From: Streptomyces griseoloalbus
GTDB taxonomy: Bacteria; Actinomycetota; Actinomycetes; Streptomycetales; Streptomycetaceae
Reading direction: 5' to 3'
NCBI GenBank assembly: GCA_014650015.1
Contig: BMUD01000007.1
Coordinates: 62,001-126,000, forward strand
Length of the DNA: 64,000 nt
Shown here: one piece after another, positions 52,796 through 62,119 of the stretch
Numbering within the stretch: position 1 is the first letter of the stretch
How the letters are laid out: the number at the start of each line of letters is the position of its first letter
Position numbers and translations under genes: made by a program
The notes under the pieces: generated by a model
What the model saw: the letters and a program-made list of their open reading frames with translations, nothing else
Told to the model about the DNA's origin: nothing
The model's database searches: none

Positions 52796-52810
52796 GCTGT
52801 GGCGAGTGCG

Positions 52811-54427
52811 TTACGCGGTCGGCTTCTCCTCGAGACGCGGGAAGAGGACCGCGCCCTTGGTGACCGTCGAGCCGGCGGGCAGGATGCCCCAGGTGCCGGC
52901 CTCCTGGACCTTCTGGTCGGCGAGTGCGCCGAGGGAGGCCTCCGCGCCGAGGGAGTCCCAGAGCTTCTGGGAGGTCTCCGGCATGACCGGGTTGAGCAGG
53001 ACCGCCACGGCGCGCAGGGACTCCGCCGCCGTGTAGAGGATCGTCGCCAGGCGGGCCTTGCCCTCCGGGGAATCGTCCTTGGCGACCTTCCAGGGCTCCT
53101 GCTCGGTGATGTAGCCGTTGACCTGCTTGACGAAGTCGAACACGGCCAGGATGCCGCCCTGGAAGTCCAGCTCGTCGCCGATCTTCCGGTCGGCCTCCGC
53201 GACCGCCTTCGCCAGGCCGTCGTGGATCGCCTTCTCCGCGTCACCGTCGGCCGTCGACGCCGGCAGCTCGCCGCCGAAGTACTTGCCGACCATCGCCGCC
53301 ACGCGGGACGCGAGGTTGCCGTAGTCGTTCGCCAGCTCGCTGGTGTAGCGGGCCGAGAAGTCCTCCCACGAGAAGCTGCCGTCCTGGCCGAACGCGATCG
53401 CCCGCAGGAAGTACCAGCGGTAGGCGTCCACACCGAAGTGCGAGGTCAGGTCCTGCGGCTTAATGCCGGTCAGGTTCGACTTGCTCATCTTCTCGCCGCC
53501 GACCATCAGCCAGCCGTTGGCGGCGACCTTCCCGGGAAGGGGGAGACCCTGCGCCATCAGCATGGCCGGCCAGATGATCGCGTGGAAGCGGAGGATGTCC
53601 TTGCCGACCAGGTGGACGTCGGCGGGGAACGTCGACTCGAACTTCTCCGGGTTCTCGTTGTAGCCGACCGCCGTCGCGTAGTTCAGCAGCGCGTCGACCC
53701 ACACGTAGATCACGTGCTTCTCGTCCCACGGGACCGGCACGCCCCAGTCGAACGTCGAGCGGGAGATGGACAGGTCCTGAAGGCCCTGGCGGACGAAGTT
53801 CACGACCTCGTTGCGCGCGGACTCGGGCTGGATGAAGCCCGGGTTGGCCTCGTAGTGGGCGAGCAGCTTCTCGCCGTACTCGCTCAGCTTGAAGAAGTAG
53901 TTCTCCTCGCTGAGGATCTCCACCGGCTTCTTGTGGATCGGGCACAGCTTCTGCCCCGCGTACTCGCCCTCGCCGTCGAGCAGCTCGCCGGGGAGCTTGT
54001 ACTCCTCGCAGCCCACGCAGTACGGGCCCTCGTAGCCGCCCTTGTAGATCTCGCCCTTGTCGTAGAGATCCTGGACGAACTCCTGGACGCGGTCGGTGTG
54101 CCGCTTCTGCGTGGTGCGGATGAAGTCGTCGTTCGCGATGTCGAGGTGCTCCCACAGGGGCTTCCAGGCCTCGGTGACGAGCTTGTCGGCCCAGGCCTGG
54201 GGGGTGACCCCGTTCGCCTCGGCCGTGCGCATGATCTTCTGACCGTGCTCGTCCGTGCCGGTGAGGTACCACACCTTCTCGCCGCGCTGACGGTGCCAGC
54301 GCGTGAGCACGTCCCCTGCGACGGTCGTGTAGGCGTGGCCCAGGTGAGGAGCGTCGTTGACGTAGTAAATGGGGGTCGAGACGTAGTACGCCTTCGCCCC
54401 CTGCTTCTCGGATCCAGTGGCCGCCAT
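52811..54427 (-). CDS. metG: Methionine--tRNA ligase
   Basis: Predicted 538 residues. Class I motif HLGH lies near residue 28 (TPIYYVNDAPHLGHAYTT) and KMSKS near residue 316 (GGEKMSKSNLTG). A knuckle with CVGCEEYKL and CPIHKKP near 145 is the zinc-binding insertion. The C-terminal helical domain binds the anticodon. There is no C-terminal tRNA-binding (EMAP) domain, as in shorter actinobacterial enzymes. Charges initiator and elongator tRNA-Met. ATG at 54427. Confidence 0.96.
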   Translation of the reverse strand: MAATGSEKQGAKAYYVSTPIYYVNDAPHLGHAYTTVAGDVLTRWHRQRGEKVWYLTGTDEHGQKIMRTAEANGVTPQAWADKLVTEAWKPLWEHLDIANDDFIRTTQKRHTDRVQEFVQDLYDKGEIYKGGYEGPYCVGCEEYKLPGELLDGEGEYAGQKLCPIHKKPVEILSEENYFFKLSEYGEKLLAHYEANPGFIQPESARNEVVNFVRQGLQDLSISRSTFDWGVPVPWDEKHVIYVWVDALLNYATAVGYNENPEKFESTFPADVHLVGKDILRFHAIIWPAMLMAQGLPLPGKVAANGWLMVGGEKMSKSNLTGIKPQDLTSHFGVDAYRWYFLRAIAFGQDGSFSWEDFSARYTSELANDYGNLASRVAAMVGKYFGGELPASTADGDAEKAIHDGLAKAVAEADRKIGDELDFQGGILAVFDFVKQVNGYITEQEPWKVAKDDSPEGKARLATILYTAAESLRAVAVLLNPVMPETSQKLWDSLGAEASLGALADQKVQEAGTWGILPAGSTVTKGAVLFPRLEEKPTA

Positions 54428-54473
54428 GGGCGAAATCCTACTGGCCCCGTGGAGATCGACTCACATGCGTTTC

Positions 54474-54529
54474 GGGGCGGGCGGGTGCGGTGCCGTACGG
54501 GTGTCGTGCCGTACGCGGCCGCCCGCCCC
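54474..54529. terminator. Terminator of the VWA gene
   Basis: Inverted repeat GGGGCGGGCGG against CCGCCCGCCCC with a long loop that can form a second stem (GTGCCGTAC). It lies just beyond the stop of the minus-strand VWA gene. Confidence 0.65.
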
Positions 54530-54536
54530 GGTGTCG

Positions 54537-56675
54537 TTACGGGCGCCAGGTCGCCAGTACGCCCTCGTACAGCTCCTTGTCCGTGAGCTCGCGGGGGGTG
54601 GGGCCCGCGTGGAAGAACGACGTGTTGCCGGTCTTCAGCTTGCGGAGGTAGTCGAAGGCCTTGTTGTCGTGCTCGCCGAAGGCCACGAAGGAGAAGAAGA
54701 CGGCGGGGTGGCTCTTCGCCGCGCCGGTGAGGGACTGGGTGGCGGGGGTCTTGGCGTCGGGGGCGCCGTCCGTCTGGAAGACCACCAGGGCGGGGGTGCC
54801 GGCGGCTTCCTTGTCGTGCTGGGCGAGGACGGCCTCGACGGCCGCGTGGTAGCTGGTACGGCCCATGCGGCCGAGGCCGGCGTGCAGCTCGTCGATTCTG
54901 TTCTCGTGGTCGGTGAGGGTCAGCTCGCCGGTGCCGTCCAGTTCGGTGGAGAAGAACACGACGTGGACGGTCGCGTCGGTGTCGAGGTGGGCGGCGAGGG
55001 CGAGGGTTTGCTCGCCGAGGGCCTGGGCGGAGCCGTCCTTGTAGTACGGGCGCATGGAGGCGGAGCGGTCGAGTACGAGGTAGACCTTGGCGCGGGTGCC
55101 GGTGAGGTTGTGCTGCGCGAGGGCGGTGGCGGCGGCGTTGTAGGCGGTGGTGAGGGTGGTGGGCAGGGTGGGTTCGGCGGCGGCCTCGGCTTCGCCTTCG
55201 GCCGGGGTTTCGTTCCCACCCGCACCACCCGTGCGGCTCTCGTCGTCGGGTGCGGGTGGCCCCTGAGGGGCGTTCTCGCCGTCGGCGACCTCGGGTTCGG
55301 GCTCGGTCGCAGTTCCGGCCTCGGGTTCGGCCTCGGCCGCAGTTCCGGCCTCAGCGGCTGCCTCGGGCTTCTTCTCGGGCTCGGGCGTGAGCTCGGGCGC
55401 GGCCTCGGGCGTGGGCTGGACCTCGGCCTCGGCCGCTGTTTCGGCGCCAGCGGCTGCCTCGGGCTTCTTCTCGGCTTCGGGCTCGATCTCGTGCGTGGGC
55501 TCGACCTCGGGCTCGGGCTTCTCTTCGGCCTTCGGGGCCGCCTCCGGTTCGGGAACGGGCTCGGGGTCCGGAGTGGCCTCGGGCTCAGAAGTCGCCTCGG
55601 CCTCGGGAGTGGCCTTGGCCTCCGGGGCTACCTCGGCCTCCGCACCGGCCGCGGCTTCCGGTGCCGGAGCGGGCTCCGTCACCGTCACCGTCTCCACCTC
55701 GGGCGTCACCGTCTCCACCTCGGGCGTCACCGTCTCCGCCTCATCAGGCGTCGACTCCGCTTCCGTGGCCGGTTCCGTGCTGGTGGCCGGGGTTTTCTCG
55801 GCGGGGGCCTTCTCGGAGGTCGGCTCGGTGGTGGTCGGCGCGGGCTCTTCGGCGGCGGAAGCCTTCGAAGTCGGCTCCGGGGTGGTGGCCGGGGTTTCCT
55901 CGGCCGCCGTCTCCTGGGCCGGTTCCGTCGTGGTGGCCGGAGTGTTCTCCGCCGGGGCCGTCGGGGTCGGCTCCGGGGTGGTGGCCGGGGTTTCCTCGAC
56001 CGCCGTCTCCTGGGCCGGTTCCGTCGTGGTGGCCGGGGTGTTCTCCGCCGGGGCCGTCGGGGTCGGCTCGGGGGTGGTGGCCGGGGTTTTATCGGCCGCC
56101 GTCTCCTCGGTCGGGTCCGTGGTGGTGGCCGGTGCCTCCGGGGTCGGGGCCGGGGTGGTGGTCTGGGTTTCCTCGGCCGCCGTCTCCTGGGCCGGTTCCG
56201 TCGTGGTGGCCGGGGTGTTCTCCGCCGGGGCCGTCGGGGTCGGCTCGGGGGTGGTGGCCGGGGTTTTATCGGCCGCCGTCTCCGAGATCGTCTCCGAGGT
56301 CGTCTCCCCCGTGGTGGCAGGGGTTTCCCCGGTGGGGGTTTTCGGGGTGAGGGGGTCGTCCGAGCGGGTGGGGCCGGGGACCGAGATGTTGTCGAAGGCC
56401 GCGGCGACGAGGTCGTGTTCCTCGCGGGGCTCCGGGACGGAGGCCGTGCGGGACGGCGGGGTGGGCTCGGGGGACGGGGACGGAACCTTCGGGGCCGCGG
56501 GGGTTTCCGCGGCGGGCTCCGGGGCCGGCGGCTCGGGCGACGGCGAGGTGGCCGGGGCGGGCGACGCCGGGGACGTACCCGTCGTCTCGGCGGCCGGCGC
56601 CGCACCCTCCGCTTCGGCGGACTTCGCTTTGCGTGACCGTCCGAACGCGTTCCGCAGGAGAGTGAGAATGCCCAT
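54537..56675 (-). CDS. VWA domain protein with long Thr/Pro/Glu repeat region
   Basis: Predicted 712 residues. Residues 1-20 are amphipathic and basic. Residues about 25-510 are low-complexity: repeats of [18 protein letters not shown] and [13 protein letters not shown] type (96-bp DNA period), then [20 protein letters not shown] stretches. The C-terminal 190 residues form a von Willebrand A domain with [19 protein letters not shown] (MIDAS DxSxS), later the Thr in GRTSYH and the Asp in FQTDGAPD. There is no signal peptide. It may be a stress or tellurium-resistance-like VWA protein with a flexible stalk. ATG at 56675. Confidence 0.83.
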   Translation of the reverse strand: MGILTLLRNAFGRSRKAKSAEAEGAAPAAETTGTSPASPAPATSPSPEPPAPEPAAETPAAPKVPSPSPEPTPPSRTASVPEPREEHDLVAAAFDNISVPGPTRSDDPLTPKTPTGETPATTGETTSETISETAADKTPATTPEPTPTAPAENTPATTTEPAQETAAEETQTTTPAPTPEAPATTTDPTEETAADKTPATTPEPTPTAPAENTPATTTEPAQETAVEETPATTPEPTPTAPAENTPATTTEPAQETAAEETPATTPEPTSKASAAEEPAPTTTEPTSEKAPAEKTPATSTEPATEAESTPDEAETVTPEVETVTPEVETVTVTEPAPAPEAAAGAEAEVAPEAKATPEAEATSEPEATPDPEPVPEPEAAPKAEEKPEPEVEPTHEIEPEAEKKPEAAAGAETAAEAEVQPTPEAAPELTPEPEKKPEAAAEAGTAAEAEPEAGTATEPEPEVADGENAPQGPPAPDDESRTGGAGGNETPAEGEAEAAAEPTLPTTLTTAYNAAATALAQHNLTGTRAKVYLVLDRSASMRPYYKDGSAQALGEQTLALAAHLDTDATVHVVFFSTELDGTGELTLTDHENRIDELHAGLGRMGRTSYHAAVEAVLAQHDKEAAGTPALVVFQTDGAPDAKTPATQSLTGAAKSHPAVFFSFVAFGEHDNKAFDYLRKLKTGNTSFFHAGPTPRELTDKELYEGVLATWRP
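55900..56290 (-). repeat. Coding tandem repeats of about 96 bp in the VWA gene
   Basis: The GTTCTCCGCCGGGGCC marker recurs at 55944, 56040 and 56217, the first two 96 bp apart. The encoded unit contains [14 protein letters not shown]. Units differ slightly, so copy number may vary between strains. Confidence 0.85.
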
Positions 56676-56862
56676 GTGCGCAACCCTTCGCGTGAGTTGA
56701 TGCCCGTCAATCCCTGGCCAGGACGGACACGTAAGGTTAACGGCCCGCAAGGGCGATCTTGGGCAGGGTTGGGTTTGCCGGATCGTACATGTCAAGAGGG
56801 CGATCCGGCCCGCGGGCGCCGGTCCCCGGTGACCGAGCGCAACTTCCTTCATGCTGCCGCAG

Positions 56863-56884
56863 GTTCACTCTCCGTTCACCCGGG
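56863..56884 (+). promoter_or_regulatory. PHO box (PhoP site) upstream of phoX
   Basis: Two adjacent 11-nt units, GTTCACTCTCC (56863-56873) and GTTCACCCGGG (56874-56884). GTTCACC direct repeats at 11-nt spacing are the PhoP box of Streptomyces. It lies about 70-90 bp upstream of the phoX start. Confidence 0.8.
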
Positions 56885-56952
56885 CGCCCGGCTACCGCAC
56901 AAATGTGCACCTACGGTCACGCTGACACCACGGGCACCCAAGGAGAGAAAAC

Positions 56953-59025
56953 GTGCGAAAGCTGTTGCCGTTGATCGGAACGCCGTCCGGTTCCCACCCC
57001 GGCGGCCGGTCCGCCATGACCTGTCGTTTCCGGTGTGGTGACGCCTGCTTCCACGAGGTGCCCAACACCAGCTCCAACGAGTACGTCGGTGACGTCATCG
57101 CCGGCGCCCTCAGCCGCCGTTCCATGATGCGCGCCGCCGCGGTCGTGACCGTCGCCGCGGCCGGCGCCGGAGCGGTCGGCGTCGCGTCCGCGCCCGAGGC
57201 GCAGGCCGCCGCGGCCACCAAGGGCGGCCACCACGACAAGCCCAAGGGCGCCCGCGGCCTGCGGTTCACGCCCGTCGCGCCCAACACCGCCGACGCCGTC
57301 ACCGTGCCGGAGGGCTACCGGCAGAACGTCGTCATCCGCTGGGGCGAGCCCATCCTGCGCGGCGCACCCGCCTTCGACCCGGAGAAGCAGAGCGCCAAGG
57401 CGCAGGCCGGGCAGTTCGGGTACAACTGCGACTTCCTCTCCCTGCTGCCGCTGCGCGGCGAGCGCGGCCGGCAGCTGCTCGTCGCCAACCACGAGTACAC
57501 CGACGAGATCCTCATGTTCCGGGACTACGACCCCGCGAACCCCACGCGTGAGCAGGTGGAGATCGCCTGGGCCGCGCACGGCCTCGCGGTCGTCGCGGTG
57601 GAGGAGGACGGCAGGAGCGGCAAGCTGACGCCCGTCACACGGCACCGGCTCAACCGGCGCCTGACCGCCACCTCCGAGTTCCGGCTCACCGGGCCCGTCG
57701 CCGGGTCCGACCTGGTGAAGACCTCCGCCGACCCGAGCGGCACCACGGTCCTCGGCACCCTCAACAACTGCTCCGGCGGCACCACCCCGTGGGGCACCAC
57801 GCTGCACGGCGAGGAGAACTTCAACCAGTACTTCGCCAACGGCTCCAGCGCCACCGACAAGCGGTACGGGATCGGCACCGGCGCCACCGAGCGCAAGTGG
57901 GAGCGTTTCGACAAGCGGTTCGACCTCGCCCAGGAGCCCAACGAGGCGCACCGCTTCGGGTACGTCGTCGAGCTCGACCCGTACGACCCCGACTCCGTGC
58001 CGCGCAAGCACACCGCGCTCGGCCGGTTCAAGCACGAGGCCGCGACCGTGCGGCTGACGCGGGACGGGCGCCCGGTGGTGTACTCCGGTGACGACGAGCG
58101 CTTCGACTACTTCTACAAGTTCGTCGGCAGCAAGCGGATGCGGCACGGCAACAGCCGCTCGGCGCGCGAGCACAACCTGTCGCTGCTCGACGAGGGCACG
58201 CTGTACGTCGCCAAGCTCACCGGTGACTCCCCGGCCATCGAGATCGACGGCACCGGCAAGCTGCCGAAGGACGGCGAGTTCGACGGCGGCGGCCAGTGGA
58301 TCCCGCTGGCCACCGCCACCGCCGACGGTGCCGTCTCGCACGTCGAGGGCATGACCGCCGAGGAGGTCTTCGTCTTCACGCGTCTCGCCGGCGACAAGGT
58401 GGGCGCCACGAAGATGGACCGGCCCGAGGACATCGAGCCCAACCCGGTCACCGGCAAGGTCTACGTCGCCCTCACCAACAACTCCAACCGCGGCAAGGCG
58501 GGTTACGCCGCCGCCGACGAGGCCAACCCGCGCAACGCCAACAAGCACGGTCACGTGCTGGAGCTGACCGAGCGCTGGAACCGGCCGGAGAGCACCACGT
58601 TCGCCTGGTCGCTGTTCCTGGTCGCGGGCGACCCGGAGGACCCGGCGACCTACTTCGCCGGGTTCCCGAAGGACTCCGTCAGCCCGATCTCCTGCCCGGA
58701 CAACGTCGCCTTCGACGACCACGGCAACCTGTGGATCTCCACCGACGGCAGCGCCCTCGGCTCCCACGACGGCCTCTTCGGTGTCGCCACGCGCGGGGAC
58801 CGGCGCGGCGAGCTGAAGCAGTTCCTGACCGTGCCGAACGGTGCGGAGACCTGCGGTCCGGTCATCCAGGACCGGCGGGTGCTGGTCGCCGTGCAGCACC
58901 CGGGCGAGGTGGACGGGGCGTCGGTGGACCGCCCGGCCAGCACCTGGCCCGACGGGCCGGGCACGTACGTCCGTCCGGCCGTCGTCGCGGTGTGGCGCGC
59001 GGACGGCCGGGACATCGGCGTCTGA
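56953..59025 (+). CDS. phoX: PhoX-family alkaline phosphatase, Tat-exported
   Basis: Predicted 690 residues. The N-terminal 85 residues hold a twin-arginine signal, SRRSMMRAAAVVTVAAAGAG, preceded by an unusually long n-region with several Cys (MTCRFRCGDACFH). The mature domain matches DUF839/PhoX: NHEYTDEILMFRDYD, NNCSGGTTPWGTTLHGEENF and VEGMTAEEVFVFTRLAGD, whose acidic and Cys residues bind Ca and Fe. It should release phosphate from organic esters outside the cell. GTG start with RBS AAGGAGAG. A PHO box upstream implies PhoRP control under phosphate limitation. Confidence 0.92.
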   Translation: MRKLLPLIGTPSGSHPGGRSAMTCRFRCGDACFHEVPNTSSNEYVGDVIAGALSRRSMMRAAAVVTVAAAGAGAVGVASAPEAQAAAATKGGHHDKPKGARGLRFTPVAPNTADAVTVPEGYRQNVVIRWGEPILRGAPAFDPEKQSAKAQAGQFGYNCDFLSLLPLRGERGRQLLVANHEYTDEILMFRDYDPANPTREQVEIAWAAHGLAVVAVEEDGRSGKLTPVTRHRLNRRLTATSEFRLTGPVAGSDLVKTSADPSGTTVLGTLNNCSGGTTPWGTTLHGEENFNQYFANGSSATDKRYGIGTGATERKWERFDKRFDLAQEPNEAHRFGYVVELDPYDPDSVPRKHTALGRFKHEAATVRLTRDGRPVVYSGDDERFDYFYKFVGSKRMRHGNSRSAREHNLSLLDEGTLYVAKLTGDSPAIEIDGTGKLPKDGEFDGGGQWIPLATATADGAVSHVEGMTAEEVFVFTRLAGDKVGATKMDRPEDIEPNPVTGKVYVALTNNSNRGKAGYAAADEANPRNANKHGHVLELTERWNRPESTTFAWSLFLVAGDPEDPATYFAGFPKDSVSPISCPDNVAFDDHGNLWISTDGSALGSHDGLFGVATRGDRRGELKQFLTVPNGAETCGPVIQDRRVLVAVQHPGEVDGASVDRPASTWPDGPGTYVRPAVVAVWRADGRDIGV

Positions 59026-59044
59026 GCCGTCCCCGGCGGCCGTG

Positions 59045-59986
59045 TCACGGGAGGGCTGGGACGGGTGATCCCGATCCGCCGCGTTCCAGCCACTCCCGGT
59101 AGGCCGGTGCCTGACGTGCCACCTCCTGGTACGCCTCGGCCAGGTCGGGAAAGACGCCCGCCAGCTCGGTGTCCGTCCGGGCCGCCAGCAGCAGCCGTAC
59201 GCCGAGCGGGTCGCCGTGCAGCCGGCGGACCGCCGTCTCGGGGCGGGAGGGCGAGGTCGGCTGGCAGACGGTGACGACCTCGCCGATGGCGACCAGGGAC
59301 GCGGCGGTGTGGTAATCGCCGTGCAGGACACGCGGGTTGATACCGGCGGCGCGCAGCACCCGGCGTACGGCGTCCCACTCGCCGTCGACCGCCGGGTCGA
59401 TCATCCAGCGGTCACCGGCCAGGTCGGACAGGTGGACGACCGGGTGCGCGGCGGCCGGATGGTCGGCCGGCAGGGAGACGAACTGCGGCTCGCGCTCGAC
59501 GAGGACCCGGGTGCGCAGGCCCTCGGGGACGCGCAGGGGGAAGCCCTCGACCTCGTGCACGAAGGCGACGTCGAGCTGGCCGTCGGCGACCATGCGGAGC
59601 AGGGCGTTGGCGGAGACGTCCATGTGCAGGGTGGGCTCCTGCCAGTGCCGGCGCAGCCGGCGCAGCCAGCCCGCCAGGGCCCGGCTGGCGGTGGAGCCGA
59701 TGCGCAGGTGCCGGTCGCCGACCGCGGCGGCGCGGGCCTCGGTGACCAGGGAGCGCAGTTCGGCCACCAGCGGGCGGGCACGGCTGAGCACCAGCCGGCC
59801 CAGCGGGGTGGGACGGCAGCCGGTGCGCGCACGGACGAACAGCGCGCCGCCCAGCTCCTCCTCGATGCGCCGCAGCTGCGTGCTCAACGAGGGCTGGGCC
59901 ACGCCGAGGTGACGTGCGGCCCGGTGCAGGCTGCCGGTGTCGGCGATCGCGCACAGCGCCCTGAGGTGCCTGACCTCAAGCTCCAT
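59045..59986 (-). CDS. LysR-family regulator of the adjacent snapalysin
   Basis: Predicted 313 residues. N-terminal HTH: HLRALCAIADTGSLHRAARH near residue 7 to QPSLSTQLRRIEEELGGALF. The C-terminal effector-binding domain starts near residue 90. It is divergent from the snapalysin gene, with a T-N11-A dyad in the 239-bp gap, the same arrangement as the SnpR/MprR activators of small neutral proteases. It therefore probably activates that gene. ATG at 59986 is preferred over an upstream ATG at 60028. Confidence 0.9.
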   Translation of the reverse strand: MELEVRHLRALCAIADTGSLHRAARHLGVAQPSLSTQLRRIEEELGGALFVRARTGCRPTPLGRLVLSRARPLVAELRSLVTEARAAAVGDRHLRIGSTASRALAGWLRRLRRHWQEPTLHMDVSANALLRMVADGQLDVAFVHEVEGFPLRVPEGLRTRVLVEREPQFVSLPADHPAAAHPVVHLSDLAGDRWMIDPAVDGEWDAVRRVLRAAGINPRVLHGDYHTAASLVAIGEVVTVCQPTSPSRPETAVRRLHGDPLGVRLLLAARTDTELAGVFPDLAEAYQEVARQAPAYREWLERGGSGSPVPALP

Positions 59987-60126
59987 GCCCTGGGAGCGTA
60001 AAGCGGATGTTCGGGTTTCACCAGACACACAAATCCCGCCCGTTCAGGCGGAGTCGGGTGGTTGGGGACGGGCCGGTCGAGGGCGGGTGGTGGGGGACGG
60101 GGGTGGGGACGGTGGCCGGAGCCGGG

Positions 60127-60143
60127 GATAGGCCGGTCCTATC
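60127..60143. promoter_or_regulatory. LysR-type T-N11-A dyad
   Basis: GATAGG-CCGGT-CCTATC is a perfect 6-bp inverted repeat. T60129 and A60141 are separated by 11 nt, as in the LysR box T-N11-A. It lies about 83 bp upstream of the snapalysin start. Confidence 0.75.
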
Positions 60144-60225
60144 ACCGGTTGCCATCATCACAGCGGCCTCGTGGGCGCGGACACTCACCGATGACATGAC
60201 TCACCCCCACCCCTAGGAGTCATCG

Positions 60226-60903
60226 ATGCGTATGCGCATGCCTCTGTCCGTTCTCACCGCCGCCGGTCTGGGCCTCACGGCGCTCGGCCTCGGCACGGTC
60301 CCCGCCTCGGCGGCGTCCGCCGTCAACGCCCCCGCCTCGTACGCCGCGTACAACGGTTCGTCGGAGGAGGCAGCGGCCAACCGCGCCTTCTTCGAGGCGG
60401 TACTGAAGTCGGCGGCCGAGAAGCGGGCCGCCAACCCGACGAGCGCGGCGGCCGTCACCGTCGTCTACGACGCCTCCAGGGCGCCCACGTTCGCCACGCA
60501 GATAGCCCGCAGCACCCAGATATGGAACAGCTCGGTGTCGAACGTGAGACTCCAGGCGGGCACCTCGGGAGCCGACTTCGCGTACTACGAGGGCAACGAC
60601 TCGCGCGGCTCGTACGCCTCCACCGACGGTCACGGCGGCGGCTACATCTTCCTGGACTACCGGCAGAACCAGACCTACAACTCCACGCGCGTGACCGCGC
60701 ACGAGACCGGCCATGTGCTCGGTCTGCCGGACCACTACACGGGTCCGTGCAGTGAGCTGATGTCCGGTGGCGGTCCCGGCCCGTCCTGCACCAACGCCTA
60801 CCCCAACTCCACGGAGCGGTCGCGGGTGAACCAGCTGTGGGCGAACGGCTTCGCCGCCGCGCTGGACAAGGCGGAGAAGGCGCTGCAGAAGTCCGCGCGA
60901 TAG
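60226..60903 (+). CDS. Snapalysin-family zinc metalloprotease (M7)
   Basis: Predicted 225 residues. Signal peptide [20 protein letters not shown] followed by [11 protein letters not shown] short propeptide (about 30-75) precedes the catalytic domain. The zinc site is the extended HExxHxxGxxD motif: [15 protein letters not shown] near residue 159, typical of small neutral proteases. [15 protein letters not shown] then contains the Met-turn and a disulfide pair. The basic tail [11 protein letters not shown] ends the protein. It digests extracellular protein and is likely activated by the adjacent LysR. Confidence 0.95.
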   Translation: MRMRMPLSVLTAAGLGLTALGLGTVPASAASAVNAPASYAAYNGSSEEAAANRAFFEAVLKSAAEKRAANPTSAAAVTVVYDASRAPTFATQIARSTQIWNSSVSNVRLQAGTSGADFAYYEGNDSRGSYASTDGHGGGYIFLDYRQNQTYNSTRVTAHETGHVLGLPDHYTGPCSELMSGGGPGPSCTNAYPNSTERSRVNQLWANGFAAALDKAEKALQKSAR

Positions 60904-60918
60904 CGGCCGAGCACGCCG

Positions 60919-60947
60919 GCGGGCCGTCCCGTTCCGGGGCGGCCCGC
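60919..60947 (+). terminator. Terminator hairpin after snapalysin
   Basis: GCGGGCCG and CGGCCCGC arms (8 bp) with an inner CCCG/CGGG extension. Moderately strong, 16 bp after the stop. Confidence 0.6.
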
Positions 60948-61007
60948 ACGTGTGTCACCCGGCCGTCGTGCGGCGTGGGGTCACCCGGCCCGTCGTGCGG
61001 CGTCGGG

Positions 61008-61949
61008 TCACCGGCCGGCGTGCAGCGTGAGGTCGACGACCAGCGCGCGGTGGTCGGAGTCGGCGAGGTCGAGGAAGCGGGCCCGGCGCGCGGCGAACTC
61101 CTCGGACACCAGGACGTGGTCGATCTGCACGCCGAACGCCGGAGTGGTCCGCGCCGGCCAGGTCGGCGTCCGGACCGCACCGTCCAGGCGGGCCGCGTCG
61201 CGCAGACCGGTGTCGAGGACGCGCCGGAAGGCGGCGTGGTCCTGGGAGGCGTTGAAGTCCCCGGCGAGCACGGTCGGGGTGTCCCGGGCGGCGGCGGCCG
61301 CGTCGCGCAGCCTGCCGAGCTCCCGCTGCCAGAGGCCCACCTGGTCGGGGAGCGGCGGCATGGGGTGGGCGAGCTGGAGCCGTACGGCGTGTCCGTCGAC
61401 GTCGGCGACGGCGCCGGGCATGCCCATGGTGCCGGGCACGCCGTCCCGGGCGTCGAGCGGGAAGCGGCTGAGGATGACGGAACCCTCGGATCCGCCGCCC
61501 TCGACGGCCTGCCGGTGCGGATAGGTGCCCGACAGCTCCCGCTTCAGCGCGGTGTCGCAGGTGTACTCGCACTCCTGGACGAACACGACGTCCGGTTTCT
61601 CGCGGCGCACGGCCTCGATCAGCGCGCCGGTGGCCTGTCCGAACTCCACGTTGGAGGTCAGCACCCGCAGCTCGGCGACGGGCGGCCCCGTGGGCTCACC
61701 CGTCTTGCCGTACGGCTCGATGAACCAGGCCAGCAGACCGAGCAGGGCCACGCCCCATACGGCGCCGGTCCACCACCGGGCGAGCAGGGTGAACAGCAGT
61801 CCGGCGGCGGTGGGCACCAGCAGCCAGGGCAGGAAGGCGAGGAGCTGGGGCACGGGGGTGACGCCGTCGGTGTCGGCGACCCGGCAGCCGACGACCGCGC
61901 TCACCCCGGCGAACAGCAGCGCCGCGCACCAGGCACCGAACCGCCGCAT
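61008..61949 (-). CDS. Endonuclease/exonuclease/phosphatase family membrane protein
   Basis: Predicted 313 residues. Three hydrophobic helices in the first 85 residues (CAALLFAGVSAVVGC, LLAFLPWLLVPTAAGLLFTL, AVWGVALLGLLAWFIE) place it in the membrane. The EEP fold follows: ELRVLTSNVEFGQ, VVFVQECE with a metal-binding Glu, VLAGDFNASQDHAAF and DSDHRALVVDL. It should hydrolyse a phosphodiester or phospholipid outside the cell. The start is uncertain; ATG 61949 is the first good one. Confidence 0.8.
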   Translation of the reverse strand: MRRFGAWCAALLFAGVSAVVGCRVADTDGVTPVPQLLAFLPWLLVPTAAGLLFTLLARWWTGAVWGVALLGLLAWFIEPYGKTGEPTGPPVAELRVLTSNVEFGQATGALIEAVRREKPDVVFVQECEYTCDTALKRELSGTYPHRQAVEGGGSEGSVILSRFPLDARDGVPGTMGMPGAVADVDGHAVRLQLAHPMPPLPDQVGLWQRELGRLRDAAAAARDTPTVLAGDFNASQDHAAFRRVLDTGLRDAARLDGAVRTPTWPARTTPAFGVQIDHVLVSEEFAARRARFLDLADSDHRALVVDLTLHAGR

Positions 61950-62119
61950 TCCCCCGGGCCGCGCGGCCCCGTCCCCGGTGACCGTCGGATCGGCAGTGGC
62001 AGTGTCCAACGTTGCGGCCCTCCGCTCGCGGGTTGCGATGCCCGAATCCTCCCTCGACAACGTTCCCGAAGACGAGCGAGGACGCCGGCGGGTTGCGGTG
62101 ACGGCCGCCGGGCGGTGTG

